DNA of 64,000 bases from Lachnospiraceae bacterium (GTDB lineage: Bacteria > Bacillota > Clostridia > Lachnospirales > Lachnospiraceae), in the NCBI GenBank assembly GCA_017445585.1, contig JAFSTX010000042.1, forward strand, positions 1-64,000, written 5' to 3'. Under the pieces are notes generated by a model, which did no database searches, was not told the origin of the DNA, and saw nothing but the letters and a program-made list of their open reading frames with translations. Within the stretch, counting starts at the first letter, position 1. Each line of letters starts with the position of its first letter. A program made the translations under genes and the position numbers. Below, one piece after another: positions 1 through 8,952 of this stretch.

Positions 1-396
1 ACCCGCAATGCCGACGGCATTCTGGTGCCTCCGCCCCTGCGCTTTGACATCCTCGAGGAAGTCTCCCGCAGACTGCCCGGATTCCCTATCGTCCTGCACG
101 GATCATCTTCCGTTCCTCAGGAATTCGTAAAGATCATCAACACTTACGGCGGACAGATGCCCGACGCTATCGGCATCCCCGAGGATCAGCTTCGCGAGGC
201 TGCCAAGTCCTCCGTCTGCAAGATCAATATCGACTCCGATATCCGTCTTGCGATGACAGCTACCATCCGCCAGTACTTTGCCGAGCATCCCGGCGATTTC
301 GATCCCCGTCAGTATCTGAAGCCCGCTCGTCAGGCCGTAAAGGATATGGTCGCCCGCAAGATCCTCAACGTTCTCGGCTGCGCAGGCAAAGCCTGA
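1..396 (+). CDS. fba: Class II fructose-bisphosphate aldolase, C-terminal part
   Basis: The reading frame is open from base 1, so only the C-terminal roughly 131 residues are present. The sequence matches class II (metal-dependent) fructose-1,6-bisphosphate aldolase of the long bacterial type: LHGSSSVP, then NTYGGQMPDAIGIPE, KINIDSDIRLAMTATIR (substrate phosphate-binding region) and a C-terminal ending in NVLGCAGKA. The enzyme interconverts fructose-1,6-bisphosphate with dihydroxyacetone phosphate and glyceraldehyde-3-phosphate in the cytosol, in glycolysis and gluconeogenesis. The zinc-binding N-terminal half lies outside the window. A strong terminator follows 17 bases after the stop, so this is the last gene of its transcript. 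Confidence 0.93.
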   Translation, partial: TRNADGILVPPPLRFDILEEVSRRLPGFPIVLHGSSSVPQEFVKIINTYGGQMPDAIGIPEDQLREAAKSSVCKINIDSDIRLAMTATIRQYFAEHPGDFDPRQYLKPARQAVKDMVARKILNVLGCAGKA

Positions 397-412
397 TAGT
401 TCTTATTATTAT

Positions 413-443
413 AAAGGAGCTGCTTTTTGCAGCTCCTTTTTTT
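413..443 (+). terminator. Bidirectional intrinsic terminator between fba and the sigma-factor pair
   Basis: An 11-bp perfect stem (AAAGGAGCTGC / GCAGCTCCTTT) with a five-T loop is followed by a T run for the plus-strand fba gene. On the minus strand the same stem is followed by TTTATAATAATA, so it can also end the convergent anti-sigma transcript, whose stop codon is at 448. Confidence 0.9.
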
Positions 444-447
444 GAAT

Positions 448-1815
448 CTACTCGTCAAGCGCGATGACACTCTCAATTCCTTCGCTCTCATTCAGGTCAG
501 GCAGAGTGATGTACGCGATACATTTATTATTGCAGAGCTCCTGTGCTCTCTCACAGGTCAGCTCTGCGATCAGATCCCAGGCATATTCCCTCGCTTCGAT
601 CAGCTCTCCCTCCTTAAAGAAGCTCCCGAATCTCTCCTCATTTACCCAGTAGGTGTATTTGTTCAGGACCTCATAGAACAGATCCACCTTTTCCGAGGTC
701 AGGATATCCGGGCCCGCCTCGTTGAATTCTTCTTCGCTGTGCAGCCCTATTGCCTCATAGGCGTATACATGAGGATCTACCCATTCGCCCCACAGATCGT
801 CATCCCATCCGGCCTGTATCCTGACCTTAAGAGCCGCACCGCCGTTTTCCTCATATGCAGCTAAAAGCTCGTCCGTAAGCTTGGAATCTTCTCTCAAATG
901 CACCATTCGCTTCGGTTCACCGTATATGCGCGGCAAGTCAGTCTTTGAACTCCCGTACAGCGTAATGTGTTCTACGCCTTCAAAATCTTCCAGGGACAAG
1001 GCGTCTATCTGTTCTTTGGTTCCTGCCAGGACAGCGCCTCCGCTACCAAAGCATAAATACCGGTCAAAATCATCGTCTGTGCCTTTGCTGATCACGGTAA
1101 AACCAAGCTTTTCAAACGTCTCTATCGTATCCTTGTTCCTTTCATAATGAACGCTCCGCAGATATCTTTCGTATTCTTCCGCTTTCTCTCTATATTCCCC
1201 GACGAGACGAAGATACTCAGAGTCGCCTGTAGCCCTGGCCATCGCTTCCGCATTCGTGATATTTTTATCTTTCTCAAGACGCTCAGCTGCTGTAAAGAGC
1301 GCTTCATCAGCCCTGCCCGAAAGCAGGTAGCATTCATTGCTGAGTTTTTCCTGCATTTTATCGGTCCCGGCAGCCGTCCCTTTGGAAGCATTGAAAGAGA
1401 ACGCTATAAGGCTGTCAGCCGAAGCTGCCGACAACACTTTTTCACCGAAGTCTATCTGTATACTTATACTCCCGTCGCGTCCCCCAAACAATAATGCCTC
1501 GTCTGAGGCTACGAGGGCGCTGTGCCTCTGGAACTCATCTCCATATCCCTCATTCATCCAGATGATATCCGTCTCCGGAGCATTCACCACCGTCTCTGTC
1601 CCGGCGTTTTCATCGGACAGGCTGGAGTTTACCGCACTTGCCGCGTCTTTATTACCGCTGTCCCTGCCCGTCACGATCATCGCAGTGGCTATGGCAAATA
1701 CCGTTGCGCCGGCCGACAGAGCCGCGGCAAACCGCCGGTTCCTTTTTCTGATCCTCCTGAGTTCTTTATCCCGGCGGCTGATCACGCTGCGGGCAGTTTC
1801 TTCTATACTTTTCAT
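448..1815 (-). CDS. Membrane-anchored protein, presumed regulator (anti-sigma-like) of the ECF sigma factor
   Basis: A 455-residue protein with a short basic cytosolic N-terminus (residues 1-27), one transmembrane helix at about residues 28-48 and a large charged extracytoplasmic part with no motif I recognise. Its start codon overlaps the stop of the upstream ECF sigma gene (ATGA, four bases), the usual arrangement for translationally coupled sigma/anti-sigma pairs. By position and topology it is likely the anti-sigma factor or signal sensor holding the sigma factor at the membrane; I do not see a zinc-binding HxxxCxxC motif, so it is not a classic ZAS-domain anti-sigma. The extracytoplasmic domain may sense an envelope signal. 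The function is inferred from context only. Confidence 0.6.
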   Translation of the reverse strand: MKSIEETARSVISRRDKELRRIRKRNRRFAAALSAGATVFAIATAMIVTGRDSGNKDAASAVNSSLSDENAGTETVVNAPETDIIWMNEGYGDEFQRHSALVASDEALLFGGRDGSISIQIDFGEKVLSAASADSLIAFSFNASKGTAAGTDKMQEKLSNECYLLSGRADEALFTAAERLEKDKNITNAEAMARATGDSEYLRLVGEYREKAEEYERYLRSVHYERNKDTIETFEKLGFTVISKGTDDDFDRYLCFGSGGAVLAGTKEQIDALSLEDFEGVEHITLYGSSKTDLPRIYGEPKRMVHLREDSKLTDELLAAYEENGGAALKVRIQAGWDDDLWGEWVDPHVYAYEAIGLHSEEEFNEAGPDILTSEKVDLFYEVLNKYTYWVNEERFGSFFKEGELIEAREYAWDLIAELTCERAQELCNNKCIAYITLPDLNESEGIESVIALDE

Positions 1816-2345
1816 AATACTTTCTCCAGTTCCTCTTTCATGCGGCGCCTGGCGCGGTATATGAGCGTTTCTGCCGCATGGACGCTCCTGCCCATCACGG
1901 CCGCAGCCTCCCTTACCTGCATATCTTCAAAATACACCAGCCAGAGGATCTGCCGATAGTCTCCGGGAAGCTTTCCAAGCGCGCGGTGCACCGCAATGCG
2001 CTCTTCATCCCTGATATACGACTCCTCCAGAGAGATATCATCCAGGGTAAGCTCACCGCAGTCATCGATCGGCACGCTTTCCCTCCGCCGTCTCAGATGA
2101 TCTATAGCCATATTGCCGGCTATCCGGTACAGCCAGGTCTTAAACGACGCCTTTCCGTTGTATCTCGGTTTTTTCACGGCGATCTTGACAAAAGTATCCT
2201 CGGCGATATCCTCCGCGGTATGGATATCACCCGTAAAAGTGCGCAGATAAAGTATGAGCCCGTCACGGAATTCCCTTATGATCCGTTCCAGAGCTTCATC
2301 ATCGCCTTCTCTGCAGTACTTTTCATAGTCGCAGCTGCCCGCCAT
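1812..2345 (-). CDS. ECF-type RNA polymerase sigma factor
   Basis: A 177-residue sigma-70 family protein of the extracytoplasmic function group. Region 2 is visible (AEDIAEDTFVKIAVKK, then FKTWLYRIAGNMAIDHLRRRR) and region 4 carries the helix-turn-helix (REAAAVMGRSVHAAETLIYRARRRMKEEL). It directs RNA polymerase to a small alternative regulon. It overlaps the downstream membrane protein by four bases, which suggests coupled expression and regulation of sigma activity by that partner. A good ribosome binding site (AAAAGGAGAGATC) precedes the ATG. A TATAAC hexamer lies about 20 bases upstream of the start, but I could not define a full promoter. Confidence 0.93.
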   Translation of the reverse strand: MAGSCDYEKYCREGDDEALERIIREFRDGLILYLRTFTGDIHTAEDIAEDTFVKIAVKKPRYNGKASFKTWLYRIAGNMAIDHLRRRRESVPIDDCGELTLDDISLEESYIRDEERIAVHRALGKLPGDYRQILWLVYFEDMQVREAAAVMGRSVHAAETLIYRARRRMKEELEKVL

Positions 2346-2411
2346 GATCTCTCCTTTTCACCTGTTATACGAAATGGACCCTCCAAAGCTCACACTAAAA
2401 TCAGAGTAATA

Positions 2412-2440
2412 AAAAAATATGGCGCCCCATGCGGGGCGCC
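2412..2440 (-). terminator. Intrinsic terminator after the EAL phosphodiesterase gene
   Basis: On the minus strand the 8-bp GC-rich stem GGCGCCCC/GGGGCGCC with a four-base loop is followed by ATATTTTTTTATT. It lies just downstream of the EAL gene stop at 2451 and separates that operon from the ECF sigma gene. Confidence 0.88.
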
Positions 2441-2450
2441 GGTGATCATA

Positions 2451-4772
2451 TCAGCGCTGCTCTTCGTTGAAGTCGAGCGCGATCTTCTTTGACGTCAGGA
2501 ACGTTACGAAGTCGGCCTTGCCCATAGGTTTGGCGTAATAGAAGCCCTGTACGACCTCGCAGCCAAGCTTCTTAAGATACATGAGCTGCTCGCGGGTCTC
2601 GACGCCCTCCTGGGTGATCTTCATTCCCAGATCCTTGCCAAGCCTGATGATGCTTGTCAGGACCTTCTCGTCGCGATCAGCATAACTGCCCGATTTGATA
2701 AAGAAACGATCCAGCTTTATCTCATCCATCTGCAGTTCCTTAAGGATGCTGTAAGAAGAATAGCCCGATCCGAAATCATCGATGGAGCATTTGAAACCGT
2801 TCGCGTGAAGTCTGTTGATGATATCACGCAGCATATCATAGTTTTCATATGCCACGCTCTCCGTAAACTCCATCATGATATATCCGTTAGGAATATTATA
2901 TTTGCGTTTGATGCCCACATAGTAATCGACAAAATCAGGTTCCGCGGCAGTCAGGCGGGACACATTTACCGATACGGGATAGACGCGCTCTCTGGCAGCC
3001 AGTGAATCCGAGATGTATTTACATACCTCCTCATACACATAGCGGTCGAGCTTTGTAATGAAGCCGTTAGACTCGAACAGCGGCATGAAAACACCGGGCA
3101 GGGCGTACTGATCCTTGTTCTCATCATACCAGCGCACCAGAGCCTCGCTGCCGTCCGGACGGTTGTTTGCTATATTATACTTCGGCTGATAGAATACCTT
3201 GAATTCGTTGCCGGCCAGAGCGGCTTCCTGATGGACCTCTATATATCCGATAGTTCTCTTGCGCTCATTGAAGTCCTCGTTATAACGATGGAAGGTTCCG
3301 ATATCATCCGTAGCAGCTGATGCCTCCGAAGCATCCATGGCAAAATCGACCATCTCGTTGATATTGCCTGTAAAGCCTCGGCTTACCTCATAGATACCTC
3401 CAAAGAGCTCCAGATGATAACCATCCGGCATGTGCTCTCTGTATTTTTCTGCCTGTGTATACAGCTGTGACAGGCGCTGGCGGAGAACGGTGTCATCCTT
3501 ATAATGGACAGTCATTCCGAAATCACCGTTCGTCAGATAACCGAAGGACTCATACGGATCCATGGTTATCCTGATCAGATCGCGGATATGAATCAAAATG
3601 TCAGTCATGGCATCATAGCCGAGCTGATCGACAAAATACATATAATGCTTTATGCAGATAACTATTACGGCGTATTTGGAACCTGAGTACTGTCTGAGCA
3701 GCTCTTCGCTTTCTTTTTCATACTTCACGCGGCTGTTGCAGCCTATGCGTTCATCCGTACCGCTGAGTTCGGCAATCTTGCGGCGGCTGCGCGCATAGCT
3801 TATGATCGATGAGATCGCTACCACAAAAAGCAGTATCAGAAGGACGGCGAGCATGCCGAGAACCACACTAATAGTGCTGTAGCCGCCGCTGTAGATCTCA
3901 TTTGCCTGATAAAGTGCAACCACCGAAAAAGATGCATCGCTGCTTCCCATACTCGAAACGGCAAGTATAAACTCAGTCCCCTCTATGGTCGTCGGGAAAG
4001 CAGCCGCCGAACCGGTACGGATCACTTCCCTCGCCTGATCAAGCAGGGCATCATTTTTCAGCTTTTCGCTAAGCGCCTCATAGATGTTATTATGAAGGCC
4101 AAACTCATTCTCTCCGTCAGCGTTCGGCTTCTGGTAGAGGATATTCAGCATCTCACCGTCGTTTGAGCAGATAACGGTAAGCGTCGAATCCTGCAGATAC
4201 TCCTGGTTAAGCTTCTCGCGGTCTACGTTTACGATGACCTCGGGCGAGAAGAAGAAAATGATCGAATCCGCGTATTCAAAGTCATTGATCGGAACGATAA
4301 AGCCTACGACGGCGAGCGATATATCGCGATCCGTAACGACGCCGGTGCAGATAGTCTCGCGATCGGCGATATGGTTTCTGACGGCAGGGTCCTCGAGCGT
4401 CATATCAAAGACCTCGCCGTACCGGGTGTAATCGACACCGTCCTTATAGTAACGGCAGAAATAGAGCTCGCTGAAACGATCGTCACGGAAGAGGCCGTTT
4501 ATCACGGCGAGGAAGCCGTCACGATCGGCGGGATTGGAGGCTTTGACGGCCTCGGCCATAGTCTCGGACAAAGACATATAGTAATTGACGCGGTCTCTGA
4601 GAGCACCGACGGAATCCGTGGTGTAGAGCTGACCGCGAACACTGGCCTGATCGTCGAGATTAGTCGTATACTCGCTCATGATCATTCCTCCGACAAGCAG
4701 CAGCATTACGCAGAGGAAAGCCGTAAATATGAGCACCAGAGTACGGCCGTGATTTTTTAAGCGCGAGATCAT
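2451..4772 (-). CDS. Membrane-bound cyclic-di-GMP phosphodiesterase (degenerate GGDEF + intact EAL)
   Basis: A 773-residue protein. Residues 11-33 and about 298-325 are transmembrane helices enclosing an extracytoplasmic sensor domain. Residues about 335-495 resemble a GGDEF domain without the GGDEF signature, so cyclase activity is unlikely. Residues about 510-760 are an EAL domain that keeps the catalytic set: E543 (EALVRW), N603 (SVNVS), E635 (EFTES), D665-D666 (IDDFGSGYSS), K686 (IKLDRF), E722 (EGVET) and Q742 (QGF). It should hydrolyse c-di-GMP to pGpG at the membrane. The start overlaps the upstream SipW-type peptidase stop by four bases (ATGA), making it the last gene of the AAA+/SipW operon. 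Two c-di-GMP riboswitches lie nearby, so it probably provides negative feedback (inference). Confidence 0.92.
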   Translation of the reverse strand: MISRLKNHGRTLVLIFTAFLCVMLLLVGGMIMSEYTTNLDDQASVRGQLYTTDSVGALRDRVNYYMSLSETMAEAVKASNPADRDGFLAVINGLFRDDRFSELYFCRYYKDGVDYTRYGEVFDMTLEDPAVRNHIADRETICTGVVTDRDISLAVVGFIVPINDFEYADSIIFFFSPEVIVNVDREKLNQEYLQDSTLTVICSNDGEMLNILYQKPNADGENEFGLHNNIYEALSEKLKNDALLDQAREVIRTGSAAAFPTTIEGTEFILAVSSMGSSDASFSVVALYQANEIYSGGYSTISVVLGMLAVLLILLFVVAISSIISYARSRRKIAELSGTDERIGCNSRVKYEKESEELLRQYSGSKYAVIVICIKHYMYFVDQLGYDAMTDILIHIRDLIRITMDPYESFGYLTNGDFGMTVHYKDDTVLRQRLSQLYTQAEKYREHMPDGYHLELFGGIYEVSRGFTGNINEMVDFAMDASEASAATDDIGTFHRYNEDFNERKRTIGYIEVHQEAALAGNEFKVFYQPKYNIANNRPDGSEALVRWYDENKDQYALPGVFMPLFESNGFITKLDRYVYEEVCKYISDSLAARERVYPVSVNVSRLTAAEPDFVDYYVGIKRKYNIPNGYIMMEFTESVAYENYDMLRDIINRLHANGFKCSIDDFGSGYSSYSILKELQMDEIKLDRFFIKSGSYADRDEKVLTSIIRLGKDLGMKITQEGVETREQLMYLKKLGCEVVQGFYYAKPMGKADFVTFLTSKKIALDFNEEQR

Positions 4773-5587
4773 TTATCGTTCTCTCCTGTAGTATTATCGG
4801 ATGCCGGCTCATCTCCGGCGTCTTCTGCGGATGGCACCTCTTCGCTCGTGCCTTCACTGACTGTTTCCGCCTGAGGGGCCGTCCCGTCGGATGCCTCATC
4901 GGCAGCGGGAGCGGATATCTCCTTTGCTGAAGGCTCAGCAGGTGCGCCGTTCAGGCCGGGGATGACAAGATTCATGGACTTCATCTTTTCAAGCTCCTGA
5001 CGGACCATCTCTTCGATGAACTCCTCGTGGCTCCTGGCGGCTTCCTCCTCCTGCTTCTTCAGCGATTTCTTCAGATCGGGAAGATACAGCAGCATCATTA
5101 CAGCCATCACCACGACTATGATCATCATCAGACCCATCTTTGTGGAAAGAAGTCTGGTAAATCTTGTAACTATCGGAAGGTTGCGCACGTAGCGTCCCAC
5201 GACATCCTCGGGGAATACGTGATACGCGTCCTCCACCTGATTGTGATCGCCCTTTGTGACAAACTCCTCGTGATCGCCGATTATCTCAGCTATCCTGTGT
5301 GTATTTCTCTGGCCCTCGATCAGCGGATCGCGCGAGACGAAGACTATGATATCGCCCACGGCAAGCTCGGCGGGATCGACCTTTTCCACGAGGATATTGC
5401 TGCGCTCGGGGATCACCGGCTCCATACTTTCGGTAAGCACCCACATGATGCTGTGATTTCCGAAAAAGGGTACGTCGCCCCGCGAATTTGTCACAAGTAC
5501 AAAAACCGTCATGCCCACCAGGACCAGCATGACCAGGTATCCAAGGACATCCTTTATGATTTTCAGTACTTTAAAAAGTTTTTTCAT
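4769..5587 (-). CDS. SipW-type (ER-type) signal peptidase I, copy 1
   Basis: A 272-residue membrane serine protease of family S26B. The catalytic serine is S54 (LTESMEP), and the base is H97 (NTHRI) rather than the lysine of normal bacterial signal peptidases; TKGDHN follows with D114. This Ser-His layout is the hallmark of SipW and of archaeal/ER signal peptidases, which in Bacillus subtilis process TasA and TapA. There is an N-terminal helix at residues 13-33 and a second near 150-172, then a long charged, low-complexity cytosolic tail of about 95 residues that is not typical of SipW. It overlaps the genes on both sides by four bases, so the operon is tightly coupled. The WFxN-type proteins encoded nearby are the probable substrates. 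Confidence 0.9.
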   Translation of the reverse strand: MKKLFKVLKIIKDVLGYLVMLVLVGMTVFVLVTNSRGDVPFFGNHSIMWVLTESMEPVIPERSNILVEKVDPAELAVGDIIVFVSRDPLIEGQRNTHRIAEIIGDHEEFVTKGDHNQVEDAYHVFPEDVVGRYVRNLPIVTRFTRLLSTKMGLMMIIVVVMAVMMLLYLPDLKKSLKKQEEEAARSHEEFIEEMVRQELEKMKSMNLVIPGLNGAPAEPSAKEISAPAADEASDGTAPQAETVSEGTSEEVPSAEDAGDEPASDNTTGENDK

Positions 5588-7155
5588 TTATTCCTGGGAT
5601 GGCGTCCTTTGTTGTGCTGGATACCGCGCTTCTTCATACGGGCCTGACGGTTCTTTTCGGAAGAAGGTCTTCTCTTCTTTTCGCCGCTGTCCGCGGGCTT
5701 TCTGCCGTTCATGGCGGCATTATACTCGGCCAGGGTCATGCTGCCGGGCGTATCTGCAGCTTCATCCGCTGTATCGGCGCCGTTTTCGGCATCGCTCTTC
5801 TCCGTCTCCTGCGAGGCGCCGGTCATATTATCGCCGGTCTCATCCGTCACGGCTCCGGTCTCATCCGTCACGGCTCCGGTCTCATCTTCCGCCTCGCCGG
5901 CAGTTTCCTCTCCGGGCGCGGACTCGGGCTCGACAAACTCCGGTACAGGCTCAGGCTCGGGAATATCCCCGTAGGCAAGCGACTCCTCCGGATTTGCGGA
6001 AAGCATGATCTCCGAAGCGCGCAGAGAAACGGCCAGCGCCTCGGCCATCACGCCGGGTGCGTAAGCAGCGGAGCTCTGCTCCTGCTCTACGTCTCTGATG
6101 ATATCAAATTCATCGGCCGAAAGCTTTTTAAGGCGGTCGATGATCCTGGGCATGAAGGCCTCGTCGGTAAGCTGGGTATCCAGCATCCCGTCATCCTCCA
6201 TGTCGTTGCGTATATTGTAGCGGAAATTCAGATACTGGACCGCCGCCGCCCTGTAGAGATCGCGCAGATACGCCTCGGGCACGTCCTCCAGATTCTCCTG
6301 GATCAGCATACTGTAGCCTGCGCTCTCATATCCCTCGATAAACTGCCAGAGGGTCAGACATCTGCGCATGTTCGGATTCTTCATGATCGCGTTCGTATGC
6401 ATGATGGGCGGACGCACAAAACTCTGGCCCATGTTCCTCGCGAACTCCGAGCCGGCGTAGGTCTGCACTATATCGTATATCTTTACCACGCGCTTCCACA
6501 GATCGGTGGTCTTTGAGTAGTTCTTTTCGACGAGATCGGAATCGTCCGTAGGCTCCGCGATCTCCAGAGTAAAATGCATCTTGCCCTTGAGGTCTCCGTG
6601 TGAAAAAGACTGCTCCATGACAAGCGAAGTCTCGCGGGTATCCTGGCCCTCGTTCTTTGCCACATCATAGCGCATGGCGACAAAGGTCAGCAGGCGGTTG
6701 ATGAGCGTATTCAAAAACTTATTTTCGTAGGTCTGGAGAGTCTCTTCACGAAAGACGTTGAGCAGCTTGGAAGGAGTGACCGTGTCGCCCTCGATCTTTG
6801 AGATGAGATCAGTATGCTGCGCCAGATGCTTCACGGAGGCAGGCGAGATATTCTTGGACATCTCGATGGGAAGGACTTCTTCTCTCTCCATGATGTATTT
6901 TGACGGATTGCGGAGCGCGGCGTCCAGATAAGGCAGAGCATCCTCGATAGCGTTTACCCATGTCTCATCTATGGCGCGCAGCATATAGCGCTTTTTCAGC
7001 TCGACGCTGGCCTGCCCGCTCTGGAGCATGGCCATGACGGAGCTGAAAATATCGCTCTCCTCGATAAGTATATCCATGAGAGTTCCGTTTTCCTGATGGA
7101 AGGCACGGAGCTCTCTGGCTGTTGTATTCTGATTGGCTGTGTTGGTTTCAGGCAT
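5584..7155 (-). CDS. Partner of the McrB-like ATPase; DUF2357/McrC-context-like protein without visible nuclease
   Basis: A 523-residue, probably cytosolic protein with no signal peptide. The first about 370 residues are helical and include TYENKFLNTLINRLLTFVAMR, which resembles the conserved ENRF-type segment of the DUF2357/McrC-associated proteins that accompany McrB-like ATPases. I see no PD-(D/E)xK nuclease motif. After about residue 385 come acidic, Glu/Thr-rich low-complexity sequence, including a 21-bp DNA repeat (near 5840-5895) encoding the repeated DETGAVT, and a strongly basic C-terminus (KKRRPSSEKNRQARMKKRG). It lies 80 bp downstream of the AAA+ gene and overlaps the SipW gene by four bases. 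Its function is unknown; a structural adaptor for the AAA+ protein is the best guess. Confidence 0.6.
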   Translation of the reverse strand: MPETNTANQNTTARELRAFHQENGTLMDILIEESDIFSSVMAMLQSGQASVELKKRYMLRAIDETWVNAIEDALPYLDAALRNPSKYIMEREEVLPIEMSKNISPASVKHLAQHTDLISKIEGDTVTPSKLLNVFREETLQTYENKFLNTLINRLLTFVAMRYDVAKNEGQDTRETSLVMEQSFSHGDLKGKMHFTLEIAEPTDDSDLVEKNYSKTTDLWKRVVKIYDIVQTYAGSEFARNMGQSFVRPPIMHTNAIMKNPNMRRCLTLWQFIEGYESAGYSMLIQENLEDVPEAYLRDLYRAAAVQYLNFRYNIRNDMEDDGMLDTQLTDEAFMPRIIDRLKKLSADEFDIIRDVEQEQSSAAYAPGVMAEALAVSLRASEIMLSANPEESLAYGDIPEPEPVPEFVEPESAPGEETAGEAEDETGAVTDETGAVTDETGDNMTGASQETEKSDAENGADTADEAADTPGSMTLAEYNAAMNGRKPADSGEKKRRPSSEKNRQARMKKRGIQHNKGRHPRNK

Positions 7156-7235
7156 GTTTTATCCCCTCATCCACCGCTCTGCGATCCCCCTTCCCGCATC
7201 GGGATGGCAATTAACACGCAAAAGCGGCGCGTCCC

Positions 7236-8870
7236 TTAGAATGACATCTTCTGCAGACGCTGCAGGTAAGCCACGCATTCCTTCATGGAATCCTTGCCAA
7301 AGAGGTTTCCGAGATAAAGGATCAGACCGCGGATCTCGTCACGGATGAGAGAAAGGTTAAGTGCCTCGAATTTGCGGAACACCTTTGTAGCGAGGATATA
7401 GTCGATGGCTTCGAGCTCAGTGCCTCCGCAGGCAACGTAGACCGGTACGAAGATCTTGAGCTGATTCATGATACGGTTACCGAAAGCCACCCTGAATTTC
7501 TCGATGACGTAGAGATCGAGATTGCTGATCTTGTCAAGTATCTCCTGGCTGACAGGATTCTTTTCGACAGCTTCCTTGTACATCTCCTCTACATGCGAGT
7601 AGCTGATATGCTTGGGAGCCGTATCGGGAGCCTCAAAAGGCATACCCTTGCTGTCCAGATTGATGACGAGCGCACGGTCGTAGACCTTGTCGGATACCGC
7701 GAAGGTGGAATCATCGTTATTTGCCGTACCGATGTACCAGACATTCTGAGGGATCTGGAGCTTGCCGTCGTCCAGGTGGGCGGGGTCGGTAGGCCAGGAT
7801 GAAGGCACGATCTCTATGCGCCACTCATTCGGGTCGGGCATCTCGAGGACTGAAAGCATCTCGGCGAAGTAATACTCCACACGCGCGATGTTCATCTCGT
7901 CGAGGATGATGATATTGATATCGTCATTGTACGAAGACTCATAGATGCGCTTGAGCACCTCTGTCTCGTTGAATTTCTTTGTGAATTCGTTAAAGAAGCC
8001 GAACAGCTCGGAGCGGTCACGCCACGACGGCTGTACGGAGGCGATGGTCGCGTCGTTCATAAAATACTTGCCCATGATATAAGGCAGCGAAGTCTTACCT
8101 GTACCGGAAATACCCTGCAGGAGGATCAGCTTGGTGGAAGCAAGTCCGGCAAACATAAGACGGATAATCTTTTTCTCATAGAACAGGCGGCCTCTGGAAC
8201 AGGCGAAATTCCTGATATCGTCGCAGAGCTGCTCGAGGTTCATGGAGTTGTCGTATTCGGGAGGCATGTAGTACGAATACTTTTCATCCACAGCCGACAG
8301 ACGGAAGAAACGCTTGGACTCCGAAGGATTCACGTCCGCGCCGCTTCCGGAGGAGGCTGCAGCTGCGACGGCTGCGCCGGCAGCCGGCGCAGCAGGGACC
8401 ATGCCGCCTACACCGGCTGTCAGTCCAACCTGACCCTCGGCTCCCGCCGCAGTCTGCTCTTCGAATATAGTGCGCAGGTCGTCATAGCTCATGCCTGTAG
8501 GCGCGATCTTAAGTGCAAGCAGACGCTCCTTTTCCGCTGTGAGCTGAATGACGTCGCGGTGAAGATCCGCAACCTCTTCGAGCAGGTCTTCATTACCTAC
8601 GATAGACTTGCGGAAACGGACATATTTACGTATCAAAAGGACTATCAAAAAGATGATGCCGCCTACGATGGCATACGTGAGCAGGATGGAAAGCGTGGCC
8701 AGTATCCATGCAAGGACGTTAAAACCGTCCTTGTAGCGATTCAGCTGCTCTATATACATCGGAATGTTAAAAAGCTGAGCAAAGCCTGTGAACAGACCTG
8801 ATATACCGTTCCACAGAGAGCTCAGTATTGTCGTAAAGAAAGCAAAAAACCAGTTCAGAAAAGCATCCAT
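7236..8870 (-). CDS. Membrane-anchored McrB-like AAA+ ATPase
   Basis: A 544-residue protein. The N-terminus is hydrophobic (a membrane-associated stretch at residues 5-35 and a clear transmembrane helix at about 52-81), followed by a coiled-coil-like segment (about 88-120) and an Ala/Gly-rich linker (145-180). The AAA+ core has Walker A GISGTGKT (253-260), Walker B IIILDEMNIA (D324, E325), sensor-1 GTANNDDST (381-389) and a likely arginine finger near R399. The LDEMNIA and GTANNDD signatures are those of the McrB/MoxR-like branch. McrB itself is a soluble GTPase of restriction systems; membrane anchoring and neighbouring SipW peptidases instead suggest a chaperone or assembly motor (inference). 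The ATG has a GGAAGGA ribosome binding site and lies only about 40 bases after a terminator. Confidence 0.85.
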   Translation of the reverse strand: MDAFLNWFFAFFTTILSSLWNGISGLFTGFAQLFNIPMYIEQLNRYKDGFNVLAWILATLSILLTYAIVGGIIFLIVLLIRKYVRFRKSIVGNEDLLEEVADLHRDVIQLTAEKERLLALKIAPTGMSYDDLRTIFEEQTAAGAEGQVGLTAGVGGMVPAAPAAGAAVAAAASSGSGADVNPSESKRFFRLSAVDEKYSYYMPPEYDNSMNLEQLCDDIRNFACSRGRLFYEKKIIRLMFAGLASTKLILLQGISGTGKTSLPYIMGKYFMNDATIASVQPSWRDRSELFGFFNEFTKKFNETEVLKRIYESSYNDDINIIILDEMNIARVEYYFAEMLSVLEMPDPNEWRIEIVPSSWPTDPAHLDDGKLQIPQNVWYIGTANNDDSTFAVSDKVYDRALVINLDSKGMPFEAPDTAPKHISYSHVEEMYKEAVEKNPVSQEILDKISNLDLYVIEKFRVAFGNRIMNQLKIFVPVYVACGGTELEAIDYILATKVFRKFEALNLSLIRDEIRGLILYLGNLFGKDSMKECVAYLQRLQKMSF

Positions 8871-8900
8871 CTATCAATAATCCTTCCAGATAACTATCAC

Positions 8901-8939
8901 AAAAAATGAAAAGCCCTGCATCCTCAGGACGGCAGGGCT
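8901..8939 (-). terminator. Intrinsic terminator after the second SipW-type peptidase
   Basis: On the minus strand AGCCCTGC pairs with GCAGGGCT around a 12-base loop and is followed by TTCATTTTTTGTG. It sits between the peptidase stop (8953) and the AAA+ gene start (8870). The AAA+ operon either has its own poorly visible promoter or depends on partial read-through. Confidence 0.8.
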
Positions 8940-8952
8940 CACATCACGGAAT

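Noticed and set aside
7236-8870. McrBC restriction system
   Set aside because: No nuclease subunit is visible, the ATPase is membrane-anchored, and the operon contains SipW and EAL genes.
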